DNA of 64,000 nucleotides from Pseudoalteromonas luteoviolacea (GCF_021654285.1 NZ_JAKFZS010000032.1:1-64000); one strand, 5' to 3'; shown: positions 1 to 7,880, counted from the first letter of the stretch. A program made the numbers and translations. The notes: generated from the letters alone by a model not told the origin.

Positions 1-19
1 CTTTCTGTCTGAGCTGTGG

Positions 20-414
20 TTAAAACGGCTTATTTCACCTTGCGCAAATTGAACGGACTCGCTTCGCTCATTGTCGTTGCATTTTGCACGTGATTCACCT
101 TGCGTAAAAAGAGCGAATTCACTTCGTTCACTGTCGCTAATCTTTTACACTCCTCTTGCGTGAAAGAAATGTACTTACTGTGTTCGTTGTCCACTACGTC
201 ATCCTGAACTCGTTTCAGGATCCATGCTGTGCTTGTTTTGAGTTGGTTGCTGTGCTCAGAGAGGTGTATTGATTTTGTTCTGTTAAAACGGCTCATTTCA
301 CCTTGCGCGAAAAGAGTGTCAGCGCTTCGCGCTGTGTCACAAACCTTTCGCACGATATTCACCTTGCGCAAAGTAAACGCGCTCGCTTCGCTCGTTGTCG
401 TTAATACTTTGCAC
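20..414. repeat. Cluster of imperfect hairpin repeats
   Basis: Four clear copies of a 56-57 bp unit lie at 34-89, 94-150, 297-353 and 358-414, with a decayed copy at about 151-204. Each begins TTCACCTTGCG and ends with a TTTGCAC-like sequence, with a central GC-rich self-complementary core such as CGCTCGCTTCGCTCG. Arms of a unit are partly complementary, so each can fold as a hairpin. The left flank TTAAAACGGCT is itself repeated at 20-30 and 283-293, so a larger block was duplicated. No coding sequence is credible here; short open frames result from the repeats. Confidence 0.8.
201..221. repeat. Perfect short palindrome (REP-like)
   Basis: ATCCTGAA and TTCAGGAT form perfect 8 bp arms around a 5-base loop. 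It resembles the dispersed extragenic palindromes that recur in many proteobacterial genomes. It sits inside the larger repeat patch and may mark an insertion between repeat units. Confidence 0.6.
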
Positions 415-420
415 TAACTT

Positions 421-628
421 TGATGACAAAAAAATGACCGTTAAATAGATAAAATATATGTTTATTTTTATTTTTTTGGATTAATAAATTCCTTTTTTGG
501 TGCGTTTTTTAACCTTTTTATCCAATTACCCATAGCGAGCACAGATCGATTGAGGTAACATAAATTGGTTAAGGATACCTCGTTTAGAAATATTTAAACT
601 TACTGAACATGTATATGGGAAGCGTCAT
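421..628 (+). promoter_or_regulatory. AT-rich leader upstream of the APE cluster
   Basis: This stretch is strongly AT-rich between about 440 and 520 and has no open frame. It is the only sizeable gap before the first cluster gene, so the cluster promoter is expected here. I cannot identify a convincing -35/-10 pair. No remnant of an upstream methyltransferase gene (common at this place in APE clusters) is recognisable. Confidence 0.35.
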
Positions 629-1342
629 ATGAGATTTGAACTCGCAATAGGTGACAGTTTTTTTATTAGTTCTACCCAAATAGGGAAAATTGAATTAAAA
701 GATCTGATCAGCAAATTAAAGCCAATGCAAAAAAGGCGTTTAAGCAACTTTTCAAAGCTTGCGATAGGTGCTTTATTGAACCTAGATGGGCAGCTGTTAG
801 AAGATGAAGATTGGGAGTTGGTGTTTGCCAGCCGCCATGGTGATTTTCATAAAACCAGCGAATTACTTACCAGCTTAGCGCTAAAAGAAAGTGTTTCTCC
901 TTCAGGGTTTAGTTTATCCGTTCATAACGCCGTAGCAGGCATGTACTCAATATTTATGCAAAAGAAAGTGCCCATCACCGCTATTGCTGCGGGCAAAGAT
1001 GGCTTATTTGCAGCGTTAACGGATGCATATATACGCTTAGAAAGTAAGCAGATAAGCAAGGTTGTGGTGGTATTAGTCGACCAAAGTTTGCCAGAGCAGT
1101 TTGCACAATACAGTGATGAGCAGCAGAAAGATTATGCACTCGCGATGGTTGTATCCAAAGTAGATGAGCGACTAGGTTCACAACCTCATGCGCTCCGTTT
1201 TGTTCGCGATCAACATGTATCTCATGCTGATGATACCGCTGAGCCGCCTGTGTGTGAGTTTGCAAAGTGGTTAGATGCAAATCAAGCGCAGCTAAACTTA
1301 TCGGGTAGCAAGCAAAGTTGGGCTATTGAGCGACTAAATTAG
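629..1342 (+). CDS. apeC: Beta-ketoacyl synthase-like chain length factor (ApeC type)
   Basis: A 237-residue protein resembling the N-terminal half of a ketosynthase (the PF13723 family seen in aryl polyene clusters). The segment around residues 90-125 (SPSGFSLSVHNAVAGMYSI) matches the family core, and the position equivalent to the catalytic Cys region reads AIAAGKDGL, so no condensing cysteine is present. Members are thought to partner a true ketosynthase such as the product at 6251-7441 and influence chain length. It is the first gene of the cluster, after an AT-rich leader. The call rests on motif memory and on the neighbours; the pairing with the downstream ketosynthase is inference. Confidence 0.8.
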   Translation: MRFELAIGDSFFISSTQIGKIELKDLISKLKPMQKRRLSNFSKLAIGALLNLDGQLLEDEDWELVFASRHGDFHKTSELLTSLALKESVSPSGFSLSVHNAVAGMYSIFMQKKVPITAIAAGKDGLFAALTDAYIRLESKQISKVVVVLVDQSLPEQFAQYSDEQQKDYALAMVVSKVDERLGSQPHALRFVRDQHVSHADDTAEPPVCEFAKWLDANQAQLNLSGSKQSWAIERLN

Positions 1343-1560
1343 CGCAGATACAGGCATAAGCTAATAGATTTATGCCCATTTCAAATTTAATAAAATTAAA
1401 GTGTTTTAACAAAAAAACAGTGATAGTATCCCAATTAGGAACCTTTGATTAACCTTTTGTTAAAGTTTGGTCAGGCTTCTATTTACTACATATGGTCAAA
1501 CTCTCTAGAGCATTAGGTTATGCATAATTTGCCGAGAGTCGAAAAAAGGAGTTGAACAAA
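1343..1560. other. Intergenic gap with a possible apeD deletion scar
   Basis: No full gene is present. An ATG at 1492 opens an 11-codon frame (MVKLSRALGYA, stop at 1525-1527). An overlapping frame from 1526 to 1555 reads NLPRVEKRS and stops just before the ACP, containing its ribosome site GGAG. In APE clusters an acyltransferase gene (apeD) normally lies here. The two fragments look like the first and last codons of such a gene joined by an internal deletion. This is inference, since neither fragment is long enough to identify. Confidence 0.35.
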
Positions 1561-1827
1561 ATGGCACACGCTGAACTGAATTTAGCAGTTAAAAAATTGA
1601 TTATTGAAAGCCTCGATCTTGAGGATATTTCACCAGAGGAGATCATTGATGATGAGCCTCTATTCATTGATGGACTTGGCTTGGACAGTATTGATGCACT
1701 TGAGCTGGGATTAGCAATTAAAAAGCAATATGGCGTAAAAATTGACGCAAACAGCGAAGGCACGAAGCAGCACTTTGCTTCTGTTGCGAGTCTATGTGCT
1801 TTTATTGCCAGCCATGAGCCAGCATAA
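1561..1827 (+). CDS. apeE: Acyl carrier protein of the aryl polyene cluster
   Basis: An 88-residue acyl carrier protein. The phosphopantetheine site is Ser43 in GLGLDSIDALELGL, followed by the acidic recognition helix and a C-terminal segment (KQHFASVASLCAFI) typical of APE ACPs. It would carry the growing polyene chain between the ketosynthase, dehydratases and the synthetase-loaded starter. The start at 1561 is chosen over an in-frame TTG at 1552 because GGAG lies 8 bases upstream of the ATG. APE clusters usually have two ACP genes in a row; only one survives here. The product's stop codon overlaps a 34-codon remnant frame starting at 1814. Confidence 0.9.
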   Translation: MAHAELNLAVKKLIIESLDLEDISPEEIIDDEPLFIDGLGLDSIDALELGLAIKKQYGVKIDANSEGTKQHFASVASLCAFIASHEPA

Positions 1828-2216
1828 AGTTGTATTCCTCAACGGTCAATCTTCATCAAGGTTGGCTGTTGAAGCGCTTTACACGAAAGACGAGCCTACT
1901 CGTTTGACACAAATGCGTTGATCGTCTTTCAAAAGCGCCAAGTACCTTGTTAGGGACTGAAAAAGGAAATCATGCCAGATATTGAGCTGTAACCGCGCTG
2001 AGTTTGGGTGGTGCGGATGTGCATCCTGTCTGATTATTGGCTGTAAAGCGGGGTTTAGTTCTCAAAGCTGATGACCTTTAGTCTATGCATTGTTCTTTGT
2101 TGGTATGCAAAACTCTGTCAACCGCAAAGTCTGCTCGAGCTATAACAAATGACACCAGGCATTGGTAAAACCGGCTATTCAAATGGCTGAAAATAAGGAT
2201 ATACGCAAAGTAACTT
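1828..2216. other. 389 bp gene-free gap, probable remnants of apeF/apeG
   Basis: No convincing gene. A frame beginning at 1814, overlapping the ACP stop codon in the manner of a translationally coupled gene, runs 34 codons and stops. At about 1972 an ATG with a good upstream AAGGA opens only six codons (MPDIEL). A short frame near 2085-2160 is also unrelated to anything I know. A second ACP and a small membrane protein gene are expected here in canonical clusters. The pattern of well-placed starts followed by early stops suggests decay or internal deletion. None of the fragments can be assigned with confidence. Confidence 0.4.
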
Positions 2217-3572
2217 ATGCTTGCATCAATCGACTGTGCACCACAGGCCTTTTCGTTTGTGGATCACGAACATAATGAAATGAATGCTGATACTTTCTGG
2301 CGTTATTGTGCCGAGTACCAGCAAAAAATAAGACATATACAGGCCAATAATATTGAAGCAACGGCGATAAGGGCTGCCTTATTCGATACTGAACCAGGGG
2401 CGTTTTGCTACAAGTTATTTGCATTACTCAACCAAGGCGTTGAGGTCGTTTTACCCGCCAATATGCAGCCCGAGACCTTGTCTGAAGCGCAGCAAACTTG
2501 CGATTTGGTGTGCGGCAATGCCCCTTGGCAAGCTAAGTCTCATCATATAGATAAAATGGCTGTGAGTGGCGAGAATGAGTTTGCCCAACGGGCAATCTGG
2601 CCTAGTACTGGACAGCTCGTATTCTCAACCTCAGGCTCGACGGGCAAAAGTAAATTGATCATTAAGTCTTGGGCTGCTTTGCTCAGGGAGCTTAATCAGT
2701 TAATGGGTCAGTTTCCTCACCAAGGTGCGACCACTTTTATTCCAACAGTGCCCCATTATCATATTTATGGTTTGTTATTTAGAGTACTTTTACCTATGCA
2801 GCTGGGTGCAACGACCTATGCGACAAAGGCATACCCCGAACATTTTTTACCTATTTTAGCTCAGTCACAAACTCGTCGAGTGGTGGTGGTTTCGAGCCCT
2901 GCATTTCTTGAACGCTTAAGTGAAGATGCGGTGCTTGATGATTACGCAGATAAGCTGTGTTGTTTCGTATCTTCTGGCGGCGCACTGAGCGAGCATGCGG
3001 TGGTCAGTCTCTATGAACACCTTCGCACCATGTTTTATGAAGTGTATGGCAGCACAGAGTCAGGTGGCATTGCTTCGCGTATTCACGGCCAAGCGTTCCA
3101 ACCGCTTTGGACGCCGTTTGATCTCATCAAGGTGCGTGCGCAGGCGAATACGCAGCGTTTGATATTGGACTCTGGCTATTTAGACGACGTTGAATTCAAG
3201 ATGGATGACAAAGTTGAGATATATCCAAATGGTCAGTTTAAGTTATTGGGGCGTATTGATAGGACGGTCAAAATCGAAGAAAAGCGGGTCAACTTATCAG
3301 ATTTGGAGCGCTACCTCTGTGAACATGATGGGGTAGACACGTGTCGGTTGCTGGTTATTAAGCGTCAAAGGCCACAGTTGGCGGCTGTTGTGGTACTTAA
3401 TGAGTCTGTTGGCGAAAGGCCAGGGTTTAAGTTAAGCCAAGAGTTAAGAAAACATTTAGCAAATAAATTTGAGCTGATCTGTGTGCCTAAAAAGTGGCGT
3501 TATGTTGAGACTCTGCCAGTCAATGATCAAGGCAAAGTGATGATTGCAAATTTGGAGGGCTTGTTTGAATAA
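2217..3572 (+). CDS. apeH: Acyl-ACP synthetase / AMP-dependent ligase (ApeH type)
   Basis: A 451-residue ANL-superfamily adenylating enzyme. The P-loop-like motif FSTSGSTGKSK lies at about residues 139-149 and the adenine-binding YEVYGSTESGG at about 275-285, with GRIDRTVKIEEKRVNL near residue 345 as the hinge and C-terminal domain core. In characterised APE systems this enzyme activates an aromatic acid such as 4-hydroxybenzoate or a coumarate-like acid and loads it on the ACP. The ammonia lyase two genes downstream may supply such an acid. The protein is shorter than free-standing acyl-CoA synthetases, as usual for this family. It overlaps the next gene by a few bases. Confidence 0.88.
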   Translation: MLASIDCAPQAFSFVDHEHNEMNADTFWRYCAEYQQKIRHIQANNIEATAIRAALFDTEPGAFCYKLFALLNQGVEVVLPANMQPETLSEAQQTCDLVCGNAPWQAKSHHIDKMAVSGENEFAQRAIWPSTGQLVFSTSGSTGKSKLIIKSWAALLRELNQLMGQFPHQGATTFIPTVPHYHIYGLLFRVLLPMQLGATTYATKAYPEHFLPILAQSQTRRVVVVSSPAFLERLSEDAVLDDYADKLCCFVSSGGALSEHAVVSLYEHLRTMFYEVYGSTESGGIASRIHGQAFQPLWTPFDLIKVRAQANTQRLILDSGYLDDVEFKMDDKVEIYPNGQFKLLGRIDRTVKIEEKRVNLSDLERYLCEHDGVDTCRLLVIKRQRPQLAAVVVLNESVGERPGFKLSQELRKHLANKFELICVPKKWRYVETLPVNDQGKVMIANLEGLFE

Positions 3573-3912
3573 AGAGATAAAAATACCCGAGTGTCAGGTC
3601 GTCACTGAAAACCAGCAAGAGGTGGTGCTACAGCTTAGTATTACAGCTAACGCGATGTACTTCCAAGGTCATTTTCCCAATGCCCCCGTTTTGCCTGGTG
3701 TTGTGTTGCTCGATTGGGCAGTGCAATTCGCACAGCGCTACTTTCCATTTTTCTCAGCTCCTGTGATGGAAGTGCAAGCGCTGAAATTTCAAAAAGTTGT
3801 CCACCCAAATAGTCAGGTGATATTAAATCTGAATAAGTCAGGGGGCAACAAGGTGGTGTTTAAATATCACTCTCGTGAGGGGCAGTATGGCACTGGCAGG
3901 TTGTTGTTTTAA
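3565..3912 (+). CDS. apeI: Hotdog-fold 3-hydroxyacyl-ACP dehydratase (ApeI type)
   Basis: A 115-residue hotdog protein with the FabA/FabZ-like sequence FQGHFPNAPVLPGVVLLDWA, in which His and the LPGV turn shape the active site. It dehydrates the 3-hydroxyacyl-ACP intermediate of the polyene. I prefer the TTG at 3565, preceded by GGAGG at a normal distance. The ATG at 3544 would add seven residues lacking family similarity and has no ribosome site. The gene overlaps the synthetase by 8 bases, indicating translational coupling. The C-terminus (YGTGRLLF) is intact. Confidence 0.85.
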   Translation: MNKEIKIPECQVVTENQQEVVLQLSITANAMYFQGHFPNAPVLPGVVLLDWAVQFAQRYFPFFSAPVMEVQALKFQKVVHPNSQVILNLNKSGGNKVVFKYHSREGQYGTGRLLF

Positions 3913-4109
3913 TTTATGATTAGTTTGAGGATTCAAAGTGTCTCGTATGGGTGGGCAATTTGAATGACGTAAGGAAACGTTGAATGAGCTTGTTAAAGTT
4001 GTGTGCTTGCAAGGTATGAATGTCGTGATGTGATAGTCACAAACCAAGCACAACCATTGGCAAAGTGATCATGTGGTTCAACGCATTTTAATGTGAAGAG
4101 GGTAGGTGA
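3913..4109. other. Gap where a glycosyltransferase/acyltransferase gene is expected
   Basis: A 197 bp interval with only tiny frames. In one frame, from about 3939, reading runs with a single internal stop as VSRMGGQFE and then RKETLNELVKVVCLQGMNVVM. Another ends HWQSDHVVQRILM just before the ammonia lyase. In standard APE clusters a large glycosyltransferase-acyltransferase gene lies here. The gap may be what remains after its deletion, but the fragments are too short to prove it. Confidence 0.3.
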
Positions 4110-5657
4110 GTGAGTAACAGTTTTATCACGTTTGGCGAAGGAAGGCTGACGATTAAAGATGTGGTTGATATTGCGATGAGCCGCGCCACAGCATCGATCA
4201 GTTGCAACCCCCAGTTTGAACAAAAAATAAATTCAGCGGTGGCTTTTTTAGATGGGTTATTGCAAGAAGAAGGCGTTATTTATGGCGTAACAACCGGGTA
4301 TGGTGACTCTGTCACCGTGGATATACCACTAGATCTTGTCAATGAATTGCCACTGCATCTGACGCGTTTTCATGGTTGTGGGCTTGGGGCGTATTTTGAT
4401 GAAGTGCAAGGCAAGGCAATCTTAGCAACGCGCCTAGCTTCATTATGCCAAGGGTATTCTGGGGTTGATTGGCCGATGTTAGAACTGCTGCGAGATTTCA
4501 TTAACCATGATGTTATTCCACAGATCCCACAGGAGGGCTCTGTAGGGGCCAGCGGAGACTTAACGCCTCTATCCTATGTCGCTGGCGCCTTAGTTGGAGA
4601 GCGCAACGTGATGTATCAAGGGGAAGTGCGTGCTGCGAAAGAAGTCATGGAAACTTTGGGATTAATGCCCATCACACTTCGCCCAAAAGAAGGTCTGGCG
4701 ATTATGAATGGCACGGCTGTGATGACCGCATTATCTTGCTTGGCTTATGAGCGAGCACGCTATTTAAGTCGACTTGCAACGCGTATCACCTCATTGGCAA
4801 GTATTGCATTACAAGGCAACTCACACCATTTTGATGAAATTTTATTTAGTGTTAAGCCGCATTTGGGTCAGCAGCAAGTTGCAGCAAGGATCCGTTCGGA
4901 CTTAAGACATGTGGAACATCCGCGCAACTCACCTAGATTGCAAGACCGCTATTCTATTCGCTGTGCGCCTCATGTGATTGGGGTGTTAGAAGATAGCTTA
5001 CCTTTTTTCGAGTCGACCATTGAGAATGAGCTTAACTCGGCCAATGACAATCCAATAATCGATGGCGTTGGGGAGCACGTGTTGCATGGCGGGCACTTTT
5101 ATGGGGGGCATATTGCGATGGTGATGGACTCGATGAAAACAGCCGTTGCTAACCTTGCAGATTTAGCGGATCGCCAGTTGGCATCTTTGGTGGATACCCG
5201 TTACAACAATGGGCTGCCTTCTAATTTATCGGCCAGCAGCGAAGCGCGTAAATACATTAACCATGGCTTCAAAGCCGTTCAGATTGGTGCATCAGCGTAC
5301 ACCGCAGAAGCACTAAAGCTGACCATGCCTGCCAGTGTTTTTTCTCGCTCTACAGAGTGTCACAACCAAGATAAGGTGAGCATGGGCACGATTGCGTCAA
5401 GAGATGCGCTTCGTGTATTACAGCTAACAGAGCAAGTGTTGGCCAGTACGTTACTGGCGGCTGTGCAAGGAGTGCGTTTACGCATTCGTCAAAATCAACT
5501 GAGCCGTGATGATCTGGCCCCAAGTGTGGGTGCCATGTTTGATGATATTGATACGCTTTTTCCAATGTTAGAAGAAGATAGACCGCTTGAGTCAGTATTA
5601 AGAGAGACCATCGCGGCGATTCAAACTCAGAAGTGGGCATTATATGAAAAAGCTTAA
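4110..5657 (+). CDS. MIO-dependent aromatic amino acid ammonia lyase (HAL/TAL/PAL family)
   Basis: A full-length 515-residue member of the histidine/tyrosine/phenylalanine ammonia lyase family. The cofactor triad Ala147-Ser148-Gly149 lies in GSVGASGDLTPLSY, the catalytic Tyr58 in YGVTTGYGD, and NDNP at about 313-316 belongs to the active site. The residues that set substrate choice read Phe87-His88 (TRFHGCG). Histidine lyases have Ser-His and the Rhodobacter tyrosine lyase His-Leu, so an aromatic substrate (Phe or Tyr) is favoured but not settled. In the cluster it would yield cinnamate or coumarate as a starter precursor. The start GTG (gtgagtaac) follows GTAGGTGA. The 3' end overlaps the thioesterase gene by 14 bases. 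Confidence 0.88.
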   Translation: MSNSFITFGEGRLTIKDVVDIAMSRATASISCNPQFEQKINSAVAFLDGLLQEEGVIYGVTTGYGDSVTVDIPLDLVNELPLHLTRFHGCGLGAYFDEVQGKAILATRLASLCQGYSGVDWPMLELLRDFINHDVIPQIPQEGSVGASGDLTPLSYVAGALVGERNVMYQGEVRAAKEVMETLGLMPITLRPKEGLAIMNGTAVMTALSCLAYERARYLSRLATRITSLASIALQGNSHHFDEILFSVKPHLGQQQVAARIRSDLRHVEHPRNSPRLQDRYSIRCAPHVIGVLEDSLPFFESTIENELNSANDNPIIDGVGEHVLHGGHFYGGHIAMVMDSMKTAVANLADLADRQLASLVDTRYNNGLPSNLSASSEARKYINHGFKAVQIGASAYTAEALKLTMPASVFSRSTECHNQDKVSMGTIASRDALRVLQLTEQVLASTLLAAVQGVRLRIRQNQLSRDDLAPSVGAMFDDIDTLFPMLEEDRPLESVLRETIAAIQTQKWALYEKA

Positions 5658-6084
5658 GTCGTTGCTTGAGGCCAGTGTAGAAATTGAAATTCCGTTTCAT
5701 GATTGCGATCCCATGAATGTGGTTTGGCATGGTAACTATGCGCGTTATTTTGAAGTAGCGCGTTGCAAGTTATTGAGCGCCTATGAATGCGGCTATGACA
5801 ATATGGAGAAAATTGGCTATGTGTGGCCAATTATCGATATGCAAACGCGGTTTGTGGGGTCGTGTGTATTCGGGCAAAAAATTAATGTGTCAGCCCAACT
5901 ATTGGAGTATGAAGACCGGCTAAAAATCGCATATTTGATCACGGATGTTGAGACCGGTAAAAAGCTTACAACGGGTGTGACCACGCAAGTGGCTGTGGAA
6001 ATGGCCAGTAAAGCCATGCAATTTACAACCCCACAACCGCTTGCTAAAAGGTTGCGAGAGGCCATTGCCGCCTCAGCTATGTAA
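5644..6084 (+). CDS. apeK: Acyl-CoA/ACP thioesterase, hotdog fold (ApeK type)
   Basis: A 146-residue 4-hydroxybenzoyl-CoA thioesterase-like protein. The signature FHDCDPMNVVWHGNYARYFE holds the catalytic Asp and the WHGNYxRYFE helix. In APE clusters this enzyme is thought to release or edit acyl-ACP chains. It overlaps the end of the ammonia lyase by 14 bases, so the two are co-translated. Length is normal for the family. It is followed by a gap where lipoprotein carrier and exporter genes usually lie. Confidence 0.85.
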   Translation: MKKLKSLLEASVEIEIPFHDCDPMNVVWHGNYARYFEVARCKLLSAYECGYDNMEKIGYVWPIIDMQTRFVGSCVFGQKINVSAQLLEYEDRLKIAYLITDVETGKKLTTGVTTQVAVEMASKAMQFTTPQPLAKRLREAIAASAM

Positions 6085-6250
6085 TCAGGTTTCATTGTGG
6101 CACGACAGTAAAAACCGCGAGTAATATCTCAGTGAATACTGATGAACTCAGGTGCAAAAGAAAGGATATTTTGAAACTGGTAGCACACAGTGTTGGCAAA
6201 TGTGTGCGCTATCAAAACACACTCAAAGAAGCGTAGGATTGAGTTAAATT
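6085..6250. other. Gap where transport genes (lolA-like, MMPL, lipoprotein) are expected
   Basis: A 166 bp interval without a gene. A frame from about 6171 (a TTG preceded by AAAGGATATT) reads KLVAHSVGKCVRYQNTLKEA and stops at about 6236. It has the look of a C-terminal tail of a longer protein. Canonical clusters carry about 4 kb of carrier/exporter genes between the thioesterase and the ketosynthase. I infer a large deletion, but homology of the fragment is not shown. Confidence 0.3.
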
Positions 6251-7441
6251 ATGACGACATTTTTAAATGATTTTGGGGTTGTGTGCGCGCTTGGAAATAA
6301 TAAAAGCGAAGTCAAACAGGCGCTACATCACCCAGAGCTGGAGTATCAGAGCTTAGACCATGAATTGCATTTGGATGGTGATCCTGTCTATGTGGGTAAA
6401 GTTAAAGGGGCATTACCGGATATGTCTGCTTTTCCCTCATATCAGCGGACTCGTAACAATGCGCTGGCATTAATGGCCGTACAACAGCTTGAACCAACAT
6501 TATCTCCCTTGCTAGCTAAGTTTGATAGTCAACGCATCGCGGTGATCATTGGCACGACGACGGCAGGGGTGCGCACGGCTGAAGAAGCGGTCGCGCATTA
6601 CATGGCGACAGATGCTTTTCCTGTAGAGTATGGGCATCAATGTCAGGAACTGATTGCACCGGCACAGTTCCTCGCTGAATATTTGGGCGTAAATGGGCCA
6701 ACTTACACTATTTCAACAGCTTGCAGCTCGAGCACCAAAGTGATGACGACTGCGCATATGTTGCTCGATACCGATATGGCAGATGTGGTGCTATGCGGTG
6801 GTGTTGACTCGCTGTGCCAATTAACTGTGAATGGCTTTGAAGCACTGGACTCAACCTCACAAAGCTTGTGCGAGCCATTTAGTGAAAGTCGCGACGGGAT
6901 TAACCTCGGTGAAGCCGCTGCATTTTTTGTGATGTCCAAACAGCCCGGTCCAGTGGCATTATTGGGCGTTGGGGAGACATCAGATGCGTATCATATTTCA
7001 GCGCCTGATCCCAGCGGGGATGGTGCTATCCGTGCCATTAATATTGCTCTAGAGATGGCCAATCGTACCCCAGAAGATGTGGATTACATAAACCTCCATG
7101 GTACAGGGACACTTAAAAATGATGAAATGGAGTCAAGGGCAGTGTATACCTTGTTCTCGGATAAGGTTCCTTGTAGTTCTACTAAGCGTTTAACAGGCCA
7201 TACGCTCGGTGCAGCGGGTGCGCTCGAGTTGGGTTTATGCTGGCTGCATTTGACTGATGCAGAGACGCCGCTTCCGCCGCACAAAATGACAAAACCACGT
7301 GATGAATCTCTAGATCCGATCCAATTGGTGCAATCAGTGACTCAACAGGCTTCGCGTATTTGCTTGAGCAATTCCTTTGCATTTGGTGGCAACAATATCA
7401 GTGTGTTGATTGGTCAGGCCGATGCAGCAAAATCGCTATGA
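6251..7441 (+). CDS. apeO: Beta-ketoacyl-ACP synthase (ApeO type)
   Basis: A complete 396-residue FabB/FabF-like ketosynthase. The catalytic Cys lies in ISTACSSSTKV, and the two His residues lie in LHGTGTLKNDEME and TGHTLGAAGALEL. The FGGNN motif closes the active site near residue 380. It would elongate the aryl chain with malonyl-ACP, probably with the chain length factor at 629-1342. The gene overlaps the next dehydratase gene. All catalytic residues are present, so this enzyme appears functional even though other parts of the cluster are missing. Confidence 0.9.
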   Translation: MTTFLNDFGVVCALGNNKSEVKQALHHPELEYQSLDHELHLDGDPVYVGKVKGALPDMSAFPSYQRTRNNALALMAVQQLEPTLSPLLAKFDSQRIAVIIGTTTAGVRTAEEAVAHYMATDAFPVEYGHQCQELIAPAQFLAEYLGVNGPTYTISTACSSSTKVMTTAHMLLDTDMADVVLCGGVDSLCQLTVNGFEALDSTSQSLCEPFSESRDGINLGEAAAFFVMSKQPGPVALLGVGETSDAYHISAPDPSGDGAIRAINIALEMANRTPEDVDYINLHGTGTLKNDEMESRAVYTLFSDKVPCSSTKRLTGHTLGAAGALELGLCWLHLTDAETPLPPHKMTKPRDESLDPIQLVQSVTQQASRICLSNSFAFGGNNISVLIGQADAAKSL

Positions 7442-7880
7442 CATCGATCAGTTGATAGCACATCGAGCACCAATGGCATTGCTGAGCCGGCTTGTCGAAT
7501 ACGATAAGCAGCAAGCCATTGGTGAAGTCACCCTAGATGCGCAGTCGACTTTTATGACAGAGCAAGGGGTCGCGAGCTATGTGGGCATTGAGTATATCGC
7601 GCAAACTATCGCAGCCCTTGCCGGCGCGAATGCGTTGGATGCAGGGCAAGAAGTAGACATCGGGTTTTTACTGGGCACACGTCAATACCAAGCTCAGTAC
7701 GCGTATTTTCAAGCAGGGAAAACGCTGCGAATTCATGTGACACAAGTTCATCAGGACGAGTCGGGACTCGGTCTGTTTGATGGGCAAATTCTCTGTGATG
7801 GAGATACTGTGGCTGCGGCGCAAATAAAAGTATTTCAGCCCAAAGATGCTACCCAGTTTATTTCCGCGTCAGACATGTAA
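7410..7880 (+). CDS. apeP: 3-hydroxyacyl-ACP dehydratase, hotdog family (ApeP type)
   Basis: A 156-residue (or 152 if begun at the internal ATG at 7422) hotdog protein with DQLIAHRAPMALLSRLVEYD at the start and VGIEYIAQTIAALAGANA in the central helix, as in APE dehydratases. It likely dehydrates the intermediates made by the adjacent ketosynthase. It overlaps that gene by about 20-32 bases. In other clusters a ketoreductase and a second ketosynthase follow at once; here they do not, and the next gene is an unrelated VOC protein. The C-terminus after about residue 145 is low in similarity. Confidence 0.82.
   Translation: MVRPMQQNRYDIDQLIAHRAPMALLSRLVEYDKQQAIGEVTLDAQSTFMTEQGVASYVGIEYIAQTIAALAGANALDAGQEVDIGFLLGTRQYQAQYAYFQAGKTLRIHVTQVHQDESGLGLFDGQILCDGDTVAAAQIKVFQPKDATQFISASDM

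Noticed and set aside
30..371. 113-codon minus-strand frame and overlapping 229-417 plus frame
   Set aside because: They run through hairpin repeats, have repetitive products and no ribosome sites.
20..414. Possible CRISPR array
   Set aside because: Units are imperfect palindromes of 56-57 bp with divergence between copies and no uniform spacers; no cas genes.
5350..5730. Antisense frame inside the ammonia lyase gene
   Set aside because: Shadow of a strongly coding gene on the other strand; no start signal.
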